Below, piece by piece: positions 1 through 7,474 of a DNA stretch of 15,552 nucleotides. Both the position numbers and the translations under genes were made by a program. Under the pieces are notes generated by a model. The model did no database searches. It saw only the letters and a program-made list of their open reading frames with translations, and was not told the origin of the DNA. Position 1 is the first letter of the stretch. Each line of letters starts with the position of its first letter. Location of the stretch: the NCBI GenBank assembly GCA_025457905.1, contig JALOTM010000002.1, positions 1 through 15,552 of the forward strand. The letters are read 5' to 3'. The DNA is from Methanomassiliicoccales archaeon. GTDB lineage: Archaea > Thermoplasmatota > Thermoplasmata > Methanomassiliicoccales > UBA472.

Positions 1-717
1 CCCTCGCCGGATATGCCGATGGGGGAGGAGTACGCGCCCCACGCCGAACCGTCCAGACTGTACTGGACCGCCCCGGCTCCGCTGGAGGCGTCGCTCGCCA
101 GCAGGGCTACCTGCACGTCGCCGCGGTACCAGCCGCCCTGGCCCTCGCCCTCCAGGGTGGCGGAGGTCATGGGGGCGCTGCGGTCCACGTTGGCATAGGC
201 CTTCCTCACGCTGTCGCTGTTCCCGGCGGCGTCGATGGAGTAGTAATCGATGGTCAGCGCTCCCTCGGTGTAGATGACCGTGGTCGTGCCGTAGGTCCTC
301 CAGGAGCCGCCGTTCACGCGGTAGTAGGAGAACTGCACCCCGCTCACCGCATCGTAGGCGGAGATCTGCAGGGAGATGGTGGAAACGTACCAGCCCCCGG
401 CCCCCAAGGTGCCGTTGATGGCCACGCTGGTGGTGGGGGAGACGGTGTCGATGAGCACCTCCACGTCCTTCTGGGCCTCGGTGTTGCCGTTGAGGTCCAC
501 GGAGTAGAAGTCCACGTCGTGCACGGCCGAACCGGTGACGGCGAAGGCCGCAGCGTAGAGATTCCAGGGGCCGGAGTCGACCCTGTACCAGGTCTCCCTC
601 ACTCCCACGCCCCCTTGGTCCGTGGCGCTGAGCGCGACGGTGACCGCGGAGCGGTACCAGCCGTCCTGCCCGGCGGTGCCGGACAGCGAGGCGGTGGTGA
701 GCGGGGCCACGGAGTCC
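1..717 (-). repeat. Three tandem Ig-like (OmpL47-type) protein repeats in the peptidase tail
   Basis: Three units of about 88-89 codons start near 717, 450 and 186 on the minus strand; the last is cut by the window edge. Each opens with D-x-x-(A/S)-P-x-T(S), then GWY about 18 residues later, S/A-A-x-D in the middle, and Y-(R/S)-(V/L)-(D/N)-x-(G/S)-x-W. The two complete units end in (F/Y)YS(V/I)D-x-x-G-N. This is the pattern of extracellular Ig-like OmpL47 repeats, which usually act as stalks or adhesive modules. The units have diverged at DNA level, so the duplication is not recent. More units may lie beyond the left edge. Confidence 0.75.
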
Positions 718-3383
718 GCGGGGATGACGTTGACGGTCAGGGCCGCGCAGGGCAGCCGGACGAAGTGCATGCCGTCGGGCATCAGCCAGCTGGCCAGGGC
801 CCTGCCGTCCGCCTGGCAGGCGGCGACCTGGTCGGCGGTGAGCCCGGCGACATCGTTTCCGTCGCCCCACACCGGCGCGCCCACCGAGGCGGCGGTGGCC
901 GAGGCCACGAGGGCCGCCGAGGACTCGTTGCGGAAGGCGAATATCAGATAGTAGGTGCCGGGGGCGGCCGGGGCCGTGAGGGCCACGGAGGCGGTGTGGT
1001 CGGAGGTCCCCGAGGACAGGTCCGCCTCCACCTGCCAATAGGACGAGAACGAGTCGCCCCAGGACGGGGTGCCCGCCAAGGGCACGGTCTCGGAGCCGTC
1101 CCAGGAGACGGAGGAGCGGAGGGAGAGCGTGCCGGCCAAGGCCCCTCCCGCCTCCACCGTCACTGCCAGTCCGGACAGGTCGGCGAGATCGCCGGTGCCG
1201 GAAAGGATGGAGAGGGAGGAGGTCTTGCCCAGGTCCAGCTCGCTCGGCTCATAGTCGAAGGACAGCTGGTAGCTGGCCGATTGGCCAGGGTCGGGGAGCA
1301 CGCATATGTAGTAGTACCCGGCGGAGGAGGCCTCCATGCTGGCCGTCTCCGTGCCGCCCTCGGTGGCCGAGCTGGCCAGGAGGGTGGTGCCGTCCGAGGC
1401 GTACAGGTAGAGGTCCAGGTCGCCCTCTGTGTTGTTGAGCTGCATGCTCACGCCCAGCGCGTCCTCGGCGCCCATGCTGACCTTGAACCAGTCCGCGTCC
1501 AGGGCCACCAGGCCGCCGTAGGAGGACCTGGGGTCCAGGGCCTTGGCCGAGGTCCAGGCGTCGTTCTCCTCGTAGGGGTCGTCGGCGGGGACGATGGCCA
1601 GCGCGTCCACCCAGGCGGCGTCGGAGTTGGCGCAGTCGTCGGCGTCCCGCACGTAGTCCCATCTCAGGACGTGGCCCCCGGAGGACAGCGCCGTGCTGAT
1701 CTGCGCCCATCCGTCGATGCCGCTGGTGCTGTTGCGGAGCGACCCGTCGACGTAGAAGCGGAGGAGGTCCTTGCCGGACTCCGAGCTCACCTTCCAGCGG
1801 AAGGAGGCGCTGGAGGCGCCGGAGAAGGTGGCCTGGAGGGTGCTGGTGGCCGAATCGGCCACGGCACCGCTCTGCATGCTGGACCCTCCGGAGTAAGAGG
1901 TGTGGTTCACCGCCACCCAGCACGCCTGCCCGGAGGTGCTCAGGGAGAGCCCGGGCCTGTCCAGGGCGGTGGCCGGGTCGATGACATCGTACTTGAAGAA
2001 CCTGACGGAGGCGTGGCCGGGCAGGGTGGCCGGGACCTGAGAGCTCTGCGCCGAAGCCAGCGCTGCCGCCCCGGAAGCGTAGGCGGCCCCGTAGGCCTCC
2101 AGCTTGAAGGAGCTGAGGACCGCGCTTCCCCCGTCGCTCACCTCCATCCAGAAGGAGGAGGCGCCGGCGTCGAAGCTGCTGCGGAAGGAAGATATGTCCA
2201 GGCACATGAAGGCCGGCAGGCGGTGGAGGGTGTCCCCCTCCCACCAGGGGGAGACGCTCATGTCCTCGGCGGGGTAGACGCCCTTGGCCACGGTCAGCGA
2301 GCAGCTGCGCAGGGGGGCGGTGTTAAAGTACCAGGTGGCCAGGAGGCTCGGCACGTAGTCGGGGGCGTCCACCACCGTGGTCATCCACACCCCGGCCCGG
2401 TTGGAGATCTCCTTGAAGGCCGCATAGGTGAGCCAGTAATATCCGGAGTCGCCCCAGCTCGAGCCCCAGGAGTTGACCACGCGGAAGGCGCCCACCTCCC
2501 CGTCCTCGGTGATGCTGTCATCATAGCCCACCAAGGTCTGGGCATGGTTGAGCGAGTCCGAGTTGTACTCCGCGGAGGTGACGATGTAGGCGCCGTTGTC
2601 GAAGACGTAGTAGTTGGCGTCCAGGGCGAAGGTGACCGGGATGTCCTGGGTCAGCCAGGTCTTGGCATTGGACACGGCGGCGTCGCCCGTGTAGTAGTAC
2701 TCCTGATAGGAGGAGGCCTTGTGCAGAGGCGCCTCCCGGAAGGCGGCGGGGCTGCCCCAGCTCAGAAGGTCGGAGGCGCTGTAGGGCATGGTCTTCATGG
2801 AGGCCACGCCCCAGTCCACCGCCACCTGGAAGTTCTCGCTCATCCAGGAGCCGCGGTCCGTGCCCCCGTTGACCCTGTTGTAGGCCCAGGCGGGGCTCAT
2901 GAGGTGCGAGGTGTTGGTCCCGGCCTTGGCGTCGCTCCAGCCGTTGTCCTTGGCCTCCAGGTAGCCGTAGGCGTAGTAGATGGAGGCCCAGGCGCCGCAG
3001 GAGCCCTGGCTGCCCTGGTTCCCCACCTTGGGGAAGTAGCCCTGGGCGGAGAGGTCGTAGGACGCGGGCAGGCCGAGGCCGTCCGCCGGCTCGTTGTCCG
3101 GCACGCGGACGTTGCCCACCATCCCCTCCCACCCCTCCTCGGAGGGCGGGGCCAGGCCGGTGCCGAAGCCGTCCACGATCACGTTGTAGTCCACGCCCTC
3201 CTGCCTGACGCCCAGCTTGGCGCGGAGCTCGAGCATCTCCGGATAGGTGATGAGGTGGTGGCCGGGGCTGTCGTCCGCGGGGGCCTCCTCCCCTTGGGAG
3301 GGGGAGGCCTGCGCCGGGAGGGCCGCGAAGGCGGCGGTCATGACGAACATGCCCAGGAGTGCGAGGACGATGGCGCGCTTCAT
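1..3383 (-). CDS. Secreted papain-family (C1) cysteine peptidase with PPC and Ig-like repeat tail, C-terminus cut by window edge
   Basis: The minus-strand frame is open from ATG at 3383 to the window edge (over 1,120 residues). Residues 1-26 are a signal peptide: KR, a hydrophobic stretch, then a cleavage-like AQA. The peptidase domain (about 105-345) has all papain-type residues: oxyanion Gln123, catalytic Cys129 in QGSCGAWA, His280 in SLNHAQTL and Asn304 in VNSWGSSWG. A beta-rich stretch follows, containing a LRFYVDGS segment like ConA/MAM-type modules. Residues about 598-708 match a bacterial pre-peptidase C-terminal (PPC) domain (DPYEENDAW, then DADWFKVSM). The tail has at least three Ig-like units of the OmpL47 type. 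The protein is probably exported and cell-surface or extracellular, degrading or binding proteins; the substrate is unknown. No long propeptide is obvious; the roughly 75 residues after the signal could serve as one. No strong SD precedes the start. Family is confident; role is inferred. Confidence 0.88.
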   Translation of the reverse strand, partial: MKRAIVLALLGMFVMTAAFAALPAQASPSQGEEAPADDSPGHHLITYPEMLELRAKLGVRQEGVDYNVIVDGFGTGLAPPSEEGWEGMVGNVRVPDNEPADGLGLPASYDLSAQGYFPKVGNQGSQGSCGAWASIYYAYGYLEAKDNGWSDAKAGTNTSHLMSPAWAYNRVNGGTDRGSWMSENFQVAVDWGVASMKTMPYSASDLLSWGSPAAFREAPLHKASSYQEYYYTGDAAVSNAKTWLTQDIPVTFALDANYYVFDNGAYIVTSAEYNSDSLNHAQTLVGYDDSITEDGEVGAFRVVNSWGSSWGDSGYYWLTYAAFKEISNRAGVWMTTVVDAPDYVPSLLATWYFNTAPLRSCSLTVAKGVYPAEDMSVSPWWEGDTLHRLPAFMCLDISSFRSSFDAGASSFWMEVSDGGSAVLSSFKLEAYGAAYASGAAALASAQSSQVPATLPGHASVRFFKYDVIDPATALDRPGLSLSTSGQACWVAVNHTSYSGGSSMQSGAVADSATSTLQATFSGASSASFRWKVSSESGKDLLRFYVDGSLRNSTSGIDGWAQISTALSSGGHVLRWDYVRDADDCANSDAAWVDALAIVPADDPYEENDAWTSAKALDPRSSYGGLVALDADWFKVSMGAEDALGVSMQLNNTEGDLDLYLYASDGTTLLASSATEGGTETASMEASSAGYYYICVLPDPGQSASYQLSFDYEPSELDLGKTSSLSILSGTGDLADLSGLAVTVEAGGALAGTLSLRSSVSWDGSETVPLAGTPSWGDSFSSYWQVEADLSSGTSDHTASVALTAPAAPGTYYLIFAFRNESSAALVASATAASVGAPVWGDGNDVAGLTADQVAACQADGRALASWLMPDGMHFVRLPCAALTVNVIPADSVAPLTTASLSGTAGQDGWYRSAVTVALSATDQGGVGVRETWYRVDSGPWNLYAAAFAVTGSAVHDVDFYSVDLNGNTEAQKDVEVLIDTVSPTTSVAINGTLGAGGWYVSTISLQISAYDAVSGVQFSYYRVNGGSWRTYGTTTVIYTEGALTIDYYSIDAAGNSDSVRKAYANVDRSAPMTSATLEGEGQGGWYRGDVQVALLASDASSGAGAVQYSLDGSAWGAYSSPIGISGE

Positions 3384-3551
3384 GGTTATCTCGGCCTTGA
3401 GGACAGTCGATGCTGGTCGCTTGCCTGAACTGAGGGGGGAACGGGGTAATCATCTTTTCTGACCAGTTATCCGTTCGGGAAAAGGCTCGGAGGGCATGGC
3501 CGGGTCCCGGCGCGAGAATCAGATGGCAACGTTGATAAGCTGACCGGGCGA

Positions 3552-4007
3552 ATGCCGCACGATATCATGAAGGTCAATCTCCTGGCCGTGGTGGGAGGGC
3601 TGCTGGGCGTGATGTGCGTCCTCATGCCCTGGGTGGTGGTGGAAACCGAGAGCATGTTCGGGGACGTGCATTCCGAGTACTCCATGACCGACTTCATGGA
3701 CGATGATGACTCGTCCTTCGCCGTGGCCGTGGTGCTCATGATGCTGGGCTCGGCCCTGGCCATCGCCTCGCCCCTGGGGGGCATGGGCATGCTCTTCGGC
3801 TGGCTGATCTTCCTCAGCGCCATCTACGAGCGCCTGGGGACCACGACCACCAGCATCTCCGAGACCGCCACCTCGCTGGGCCTGGGGTTCGCGGTGGCCA
3901 TCCTGGCCTTGGCCATGGTCCTGGTGGGCCTCATCAGGCCCATCGGGCCAGGGTACGCCCGGGGCAAGGTCCTGCCCCGCGACCGCTTCCTGACCTGGTC
4001 GGGCTGA
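3552..4007 (+). CDS. Small four-helix membrane protein of unknown function
   Basis: This 151-residue protein belongs to no family I recognise. Four hydrophobic segments are visible at about residues 8-30, 55-73, 76-92 and 108-129. An acidic loop after the first helix carries a DDDD run (residues 50-53), and a short basic tail (GKVLPRDRF) suggests a cytoplasmic C-terminus. The hydrophobic pattern and the lack of any good protein on the opposite strand support the plus frame. Neither candidate start, ATG 3552 or ATG 3567 (MKVNLLAVV), has a clear SD; the second would start the protein almost directly at the first helix. The stop (4005-4007) abuts the stop of phoU on the other strand. The 168 bases upstream, shared with the divergent peptidase gene, must hold both promoters, but I see no convincing TATA box. 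Function is unknown. Confidence 0.65.
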   Translation: MPHDIMKVNLLAVVGGLLGVMCVLMPWVVVETESMFGDVHSEYSMTDFMDDDDSSFAVAVVLMMLGSALAIASPLGGMGMLFGWLIFLSAIYERLGTTTTSISETATSLGLGFAVAILALAMVLVGLIRPIGPGYARGKVLPRDRFLTWSG

Positions 4008-4775
4008 TCACTTCTCGGCCAGGTCGTGGGTGGTGTAGTCCGGTCCCTCGCTGGGGCGCTCGGCCCTGGCCCCAGAGGGGGGCTCGGCGCAGGAGGGGCA
4101 GGCCATGCGCTTGCGGTCCGTGGGGTCCAGGCGCTCCGCGGTGACCATGTAGACCACCCGCTCGCCGATGTTGCAGGCATGGTCCGCTATCCTCTCCAGG
4201 TACCTCGCCACCAGGATGATGTGCGTGCCCAGGGTGACCTTCCTGGGGTCCTCGATCATGTAGGTGAGGATGGCGCGGAAGTTGGTGTCGTAGAGGCAGT
4301 CCACCTCGTCGTCGCGCTCGAACAGCCTCTTGGCCGCCTCCACGTCCCTCTCCGTGAAGGAGCGGGCGGCGTCGGTTACCATGCCCACCACCAGCGAGGC
4401 CATGTGCGGTATGTTGACCGGCCGGCGGAAGCCGTTGCTCGCGGCCACCACGTCGTACACCTCCACGATGTCGCTGGCGTAGCGCCCGATGCGGTTCAGG
4501 TCGGTGATGATCTTGAGGCAGGTGGACACCGTCCTCAGGTCCCCGGCCACCGGGGTGTGCAGCGCGATCACGTCCAGGCAGCGCTTCTCGATGCGCTGGT
4601 CCAGGTGGTATATGGCCTTGTCCAGGCGCTCCACCTCCGCCTTCAGCTGGGGCTCCTTGGACACGATGCACTTCACGGCCTTCTCGATGGCCTCCCTGGC
4701 CAGGGAGGACATCTGCGCCACGTCCTCGTTCAGCTTCTCCATCTCTTGGTTGAACAGCACCCTCGACGTCATCAT
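4008..4775 (-). CDS. phoU: PhoU phosphate transport accessory/regulatory protein
   Basis: The 255-residue protein is a two-domain PhoU, which in the known family restrains the Pst transporter and links it to phosphate signalling. Repeat 1 (about 10-112) contains [13 protein letters not shown]; repeat 2 (about 122-212) contains [15 protein letters not shown]. Both match the PhoU metal-binding E/DxxRxxxxA pattern. A 39-residue tail (217-255) follows the usual end; it is polar, Pro/Arg-rich and holds one CPSC pair (Cys226, Cys229). The start ATG at 4775 overlaps the pstB stop by four bases (ATGA), with GGGAGG just upstream inside pstB; ATG 4772 is an alternative. It is last in the pst operon, and its stop directly abuts that of the convergent membrane-protein gene. 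Unlike the second PhoU-type protein at 9494, it has no DNA-binding domain, so it probably acts at the transporter. Confidence 0.93.
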   Translation of the reverse strand: MMTSRVLFNQEMEKLNEDVAQMSSLAREAIEKAVKCIVSKEPQLKAEVERLDKAIYHLDQRIEKRCLDVIALHTPVAGDLRTVSTCLKIITDLNRIGRYASDIVEVYDVVAASNGFRRPVNIPHMASLVVGMVTDAARSFTERDVEAAKRLFERDDEVDCLYDTNFRAILTYMIEDPRKVTLGTHIILVARYLERIADHACNIGERVVYMVTAERLDPTDRKRMACPSCAEPPSGARAERPSEGPDYTTHDLAEK

Positions 4776-5566
4776 CCCATCCTCCCGGTTATGTATTGCT
4801 CCGTCAGCTTCTGCTCCGGCTTCTCGAATATCCTCTCCGTCTCCCCGAACTCTATCAGCTCGCCCAGGTAGAAGAAGGCCGTCCTGTCGGCCACGCGGGC
4901 CGCCTGCTGCATGTTGTGCGTGACTATCACCACCGTATAATCCTTCTTCAGATCGACCAGGAGGTCCTCTATCTTGGCCGTGGCTATGGGGTCCAGGGCG
5001 GAGCAGGGCTCGTCGAAGAGGATGATCTCCGGGTCCACGGCCATGGTGCGGGCGATGCACAGCCTCTGCTGCTGCCCCCCGGACAGGTCGTAGGCGCTCT
5101 TCTCCATGCGGTCCTTGACCTCGTCCCAGAGGGCCGCCCTCCTGAGGCTCCTCTCCACCAGCTCCGCCAGCTCCTTCTTGGTGTACTTGGTGACCTTGGT
5201 GCCCTGCAGGCTGGGGTCCAGGTCCTTGCCGTGGATGCGCGGCGCGTAGGCGATGTTCTCGAAGATGCTCTTCGGGAAGGGGTTCGGCTTCTGGAACACC
5301 ATCCCTATGCGCTTGCGCACCTCCACCACGTCCACGTCCGCGTCGTAGATGTCCTTGCCGTCCACCTCGATCCGGCCGGTGACCTTGCACTTGGGGACCA
5401 AATCGTTCATGCGGTTGATGCAGCGGATGAAGGTGCTCTTGCCGCAGCCCGAGGGGCCGATGACGGCGGTGATCTCGTTCTTGGGGATGGTGATGCTGAC
5501 GTCCTTGAGCGCCTGGTTCTTGTCGAACCAGACGTTCAGGCCCGTGACCTTGATGTTCTCCGACAT
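4772..5566 (-). CDS. pstB: Phosphate ABC transporter ATP-binding protein PstB
   Basis: This 264-residue ATPase energises phosphate import by PstCA and sits on the cytoplasmic face. All ABC motifs are intact: Walker A GPSGCGKS (37-44), Q-loop Gln92 in VFQKPNPFP, signature LSGGQQQR (161-168), Walker B IILFDEP (181-187) and H-loop His217 in THNMQQ. The FQKPNPFP and [12 protein letters not shown] blocks are typical of PstB rather than other ABC ATPases. Length is close to family norm, with a slightly extended loop after IHGKDL (about 112-130). The start ATG at 5566 lies four bases after the pstA stop, with a GGTGA-like SD overlapping the end of pstA; the stop overlaps the phoU start. Function is assigned with high certainty. 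Confidence 0.97.
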   Translation of the reverse strand: MSENIKVTGLNVWFDKNQALKDVSITIPKNEITAVIGPSGCGKSTFIRCINRMNDLVPKCKVTGRIEVDGKDIYDADVDVVEVRKRIGMVFQKPNPFPKSIFENIAYAPRIHGKDLDPSLQGTKVTKYTKKELAELVERSLRRAALWDEVKDRMEKSAYDLSGGQQQRLCIARTMAVDPEIILFDEPCSALDPIATAKIEDLLVDLKKDYTVVIVTHNMQQAARVADRTAFFYLGELIEFGETERIFEKPEQKLTEQYITGRMG

Positions 5567-5570
5567 GATG

Positions 5571-6419
5571 TCACCACTTGTACTTCTCTCTGTACCTGTT
5601 GCGGATTACGATGGCGGCCAGGTTCATCAGGACCACCATTATGAGCAGCACCAGCGCGGTGCCGTACTGGAAGTCGGCGGTCTTCTCGAAGACCGTCCGC
5701 GTGGCCAAGGCGTAGAGCTGGAAGGGCATGGCCATGAAGGTGTCCCACACGTCCTGGGGGAGGATGGTCTTGGTGAGCACCACCCCGGTGAGGAGGATGG
5801 GGGCGGTCTCCCCGGCGGCGCGGCTCAGGGAGAGGATGATGCCGGTGAGGATGCCCGGCGTGGAGTACGGCAGGACGTGATGGCGGATGGTCTGCCACTT
5901 GGTGGTGCCCAGGGCCAGTGACGCCTCCCTTAGCGAGGAGGGCACCGCCTGGATGGCCTCCCGGGAGGCGGTGATGACCAGGGGCAGCACCAGGAAGGCC
6001 AGGGTCATGGCCGAGGCCAGGAGGCTGAAGCCCCAGTTGAGGTAGAAGACCAGCATCCCCAGCCCCAGCAGGCCGTACACTATGGACGGCACCCCGGCCA
6101 GATTGTTGACCGCCACCCTGAGGGCGCCGGCGAAGCGGCTCTTGCCCTGGTACTCGGAGATGTAGACGGCGGTGAGGACGCCTATGGGCACGGCTATCAC
6201 CATGACCAGGGCCATCAGGTACAAAGTGCCCACGATGGCCGGGAAGATGCCCCCCTCGGTGAAGCCCCGCCGGGGGAACTCGGTGAGGAACTCCCAGCTG
6301 ATCACCCCGATCCCCAGCACCACGATGTAGCCCACGATGATCAGCAGCGCCAGGCCCACGGCCCAGGCGCAGCCCCGGAAGAGCATGAAGAACAGCCTCT
6401 CCTTGGTGCGCCGCCTCAT
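5571..6419 (-). CDS. pstA: Phosphate ABC transporter permease PstA
   Basis: This 282-residue inner-membrane permease forms the phosphate channel with PstC. After a basic N-terminus (MRRRTKER) come about six hydrophobic segments. The cytoplasmic EAA loop, which contacts PstB, reads [20 protein letters not shown], followed by [19 protein letters not shown], a strong PstA hallmark. The [22 protein letters not shown] block is also typical. The start ATG at 6419 overlaps the pstC stop by four bases (ATGA), so translation is coupled. A longer open frame runs upstream, but that part is antisense-like shadow sequence inside pstC. The protein ends [10 protein letters not shown], four bases before pstB. 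Confidence 0.96.
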   Translation of the reverse strand: MRRRTKERLFFMLFRGCAWAVGLALLIIVGYIVVLGIGVISWEFLTEFPRRGFTEGGIFPAIVGTLYLMALVMVIAVPIGVLTAVYISEYQGKSRFAGALRVAVNNLAGVPSIVYGLLGLGMLVFYLNWGFSLLASAMTLAFLVLPLVITASREAIQAVPSSLREASLALGTTKWQTIRHHVLPYSTPGILTGIILSLSRAAGETAPILLTGVVLTKTILPQDVWDTFMAMPFQLYALATRTVFEKTADFQYGTALVLLIMVVLMNLAAIVIRNRYREKYKW

Positions 6420-7336
6420 TGGTATCTCTCCGAGTACTTGCGCATGGCCCAGTCGGCCACGTAGTTGAGTGCGAAGGTGATGACGAACAGCACCAGGCCC
6501 AGCTCGAAGAGCACGTAGTAGTGCGGGGTGTTGGCGGCCACCTCGCCCATCTCGATGGCGATGGTGGAGGTGATCGGCTGCCCTGAGGAGAAGGGGTTCC
6601 AGGTGAGCTGCGGGGCGCTGCCGGTGGCCATGACCACCACCATGGTCTCGCCCACGGCCCGGCCGATGGAGAGCATGATGGCCGCCACGATCCCGGGGCG
6701 GGCGGCGGGGATGACGACCTTCCAGGTGGTCTCCCATCTGGTCATGCCCAGGGCCAGGGAGGCCTCCTTGAGGCTGCGGGGCACGCTGTTCATGGCGTCC
6801 TCCGACAAGGAGACCATGATGGGCACCATCATGATGGCCAGGAACACCGCCCCGTTGAACATGTTCAGGTAGTCGTCCGGCCTCCAGGCCGGGTAGAACA
6901 GGTCCCAGACGAACTTGGCGAAGACGGTGAGGGCGAAGAAGCCCAGGACCACGGAGGGTATGCCCGCCAGGACCTCCACCGCCGGCTTCATGATCTTGCG
7001 GATGCGGGGATGGGCGATCTCGGAGAGGTAGATGGTCGCCCCCAGCCCGATGGGGATGGCGATCAGCGCGGAGATGGCCGACACCACCAGCGTGGCCACC
7101 AGGAGGGGGAGCATGCCGTACAGGGGCTCGATGGGGTTGGTGGGGTCCCAGACCGTGCCGGTGAAGAACTGCCACTGGTCCACCTGGGAGAAGGCGGGAT
7201 AGGCGTTGAGGAGCAGGAAGCCCCCCACCGCGCCCAGCACCAGGATGGCGAAGGTGGAGACGATGGTCAGGATGACGAAGACGCTCTGGTCGTAGAGTTT
7301 GCGCCGGCGGGCCGTCACCCTCTGCTTGTACGCCAT
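6416..7336 (-). CDS. pstC: Phosphate ABC transporter permease PstC
   Basis: This 306-residue permease pairs with PstA. A basic N-terminus (MAYKQRVTARRRK) is followed by about six membrane segments. The EAA loop is EASLALGMTRWETTWKVVIP, followed by PGIVAAIMLSIGRAVGETM. The segment LVATLVVSAISALIAIPIGL and the motif LAGIPSVVLGFFAL are characteristic of PstC. I chose ATG 7336 because a strong SD (GGGGGTGAGG) lies just upstream; a frame extended to TTG 7354 would place this SD inside the gene. The distance to pstS is 138 bases, much larger than the other gaps in the operon, so pstC may be expressed at a different level from pstS, as is common for binding proteins and their permeases. Confidence 0.96.
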   Translation of the reverse strand: MAYKQRVTARRRKLYDQSVFVILTIVSTFAILVLGAVGGFLLLNAYPAFSQVDQWQFFTGTVWDPTNPIEPLYGMLPLLVATLVVSAISALIAIPIGLGATIYLSEIAHPRIRKIMKPAVEVLAGIPSVVLGFFALTVFAKFVWDLFYPAWRPDDYLNMFNGAVFLAIMMVPIMVSLSEDAMNSVPRSLKEASLALGMTRWETTWKVVIPAARPGIVAAIMLSIGRAVGETMVVVMATGSAPQLTWNPFSSGQPITSTIAIEMGEVAANTPHYYVLFELGLVLFVITFALNYVADWAMRKYSERYQ

Positions 7337-7474
7337 ATCCTCACCCCCCTCCAACCTGGCCAGGCCTGCGTTCGTACATTATTGTTCGAAGATTACGGAA
7401 ATGTCTTATCTGGATTTGGTAAGGAAAGAAAATACTGAAAGGAGAAAGGGTTTGCCTCGCTCGCATCCAGCACC
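7337..7474 (-). promoter_or_regulatory. pstS-pstC intergenic region, possible partial terminator or internal promoter
   Basis: This 138-base gap interrupts an otherwise overlapping operon and is AT-rich between about 7375 and 7450. Read on the minus strand, it has a pyrimidine-rich stretch with short T runs (around 7414-7452) soon after the pstS stop. That could cause partial archaeal-style termination. An AT-rich patch (AACAATAATGTA, about 7374-7387) lies some 45 bases before the pstC start and could be a weak promoter element. The strong SD of pstC lies at its end. No stable hairpin is evident apart from the short palindrome CCTGGCCAGG at 7355-7364. Regulatory function is inferred. Confidence 0.3.

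Noticed and set aside
519..3428. A 969-codon open frame on the plus strand
   Set aside because: It is the antisense of the peptidase gene. Its translation is low-complexity Gly/Val/Arg/His-rich with no domain, as expected from high-GC third-position bias.
4008..5390. A 460-codon version of phoU
   Set aside because: The extra N-terminal part is an out-of-frame reading of pstB; the PhoU family start and SD are at 4775.
5571..7175. A 534-codon version of pstA
   Set aside because: The N-terminal half is an out-of-frame reading of pstC; the PstA start overlaps the pstC stop at 6419.
7337..7354. TTG start for pstC at 7354
   Set aside because: It would translate the strong SD (as MEGGED); ATG 7336 right after the SD is better supported.
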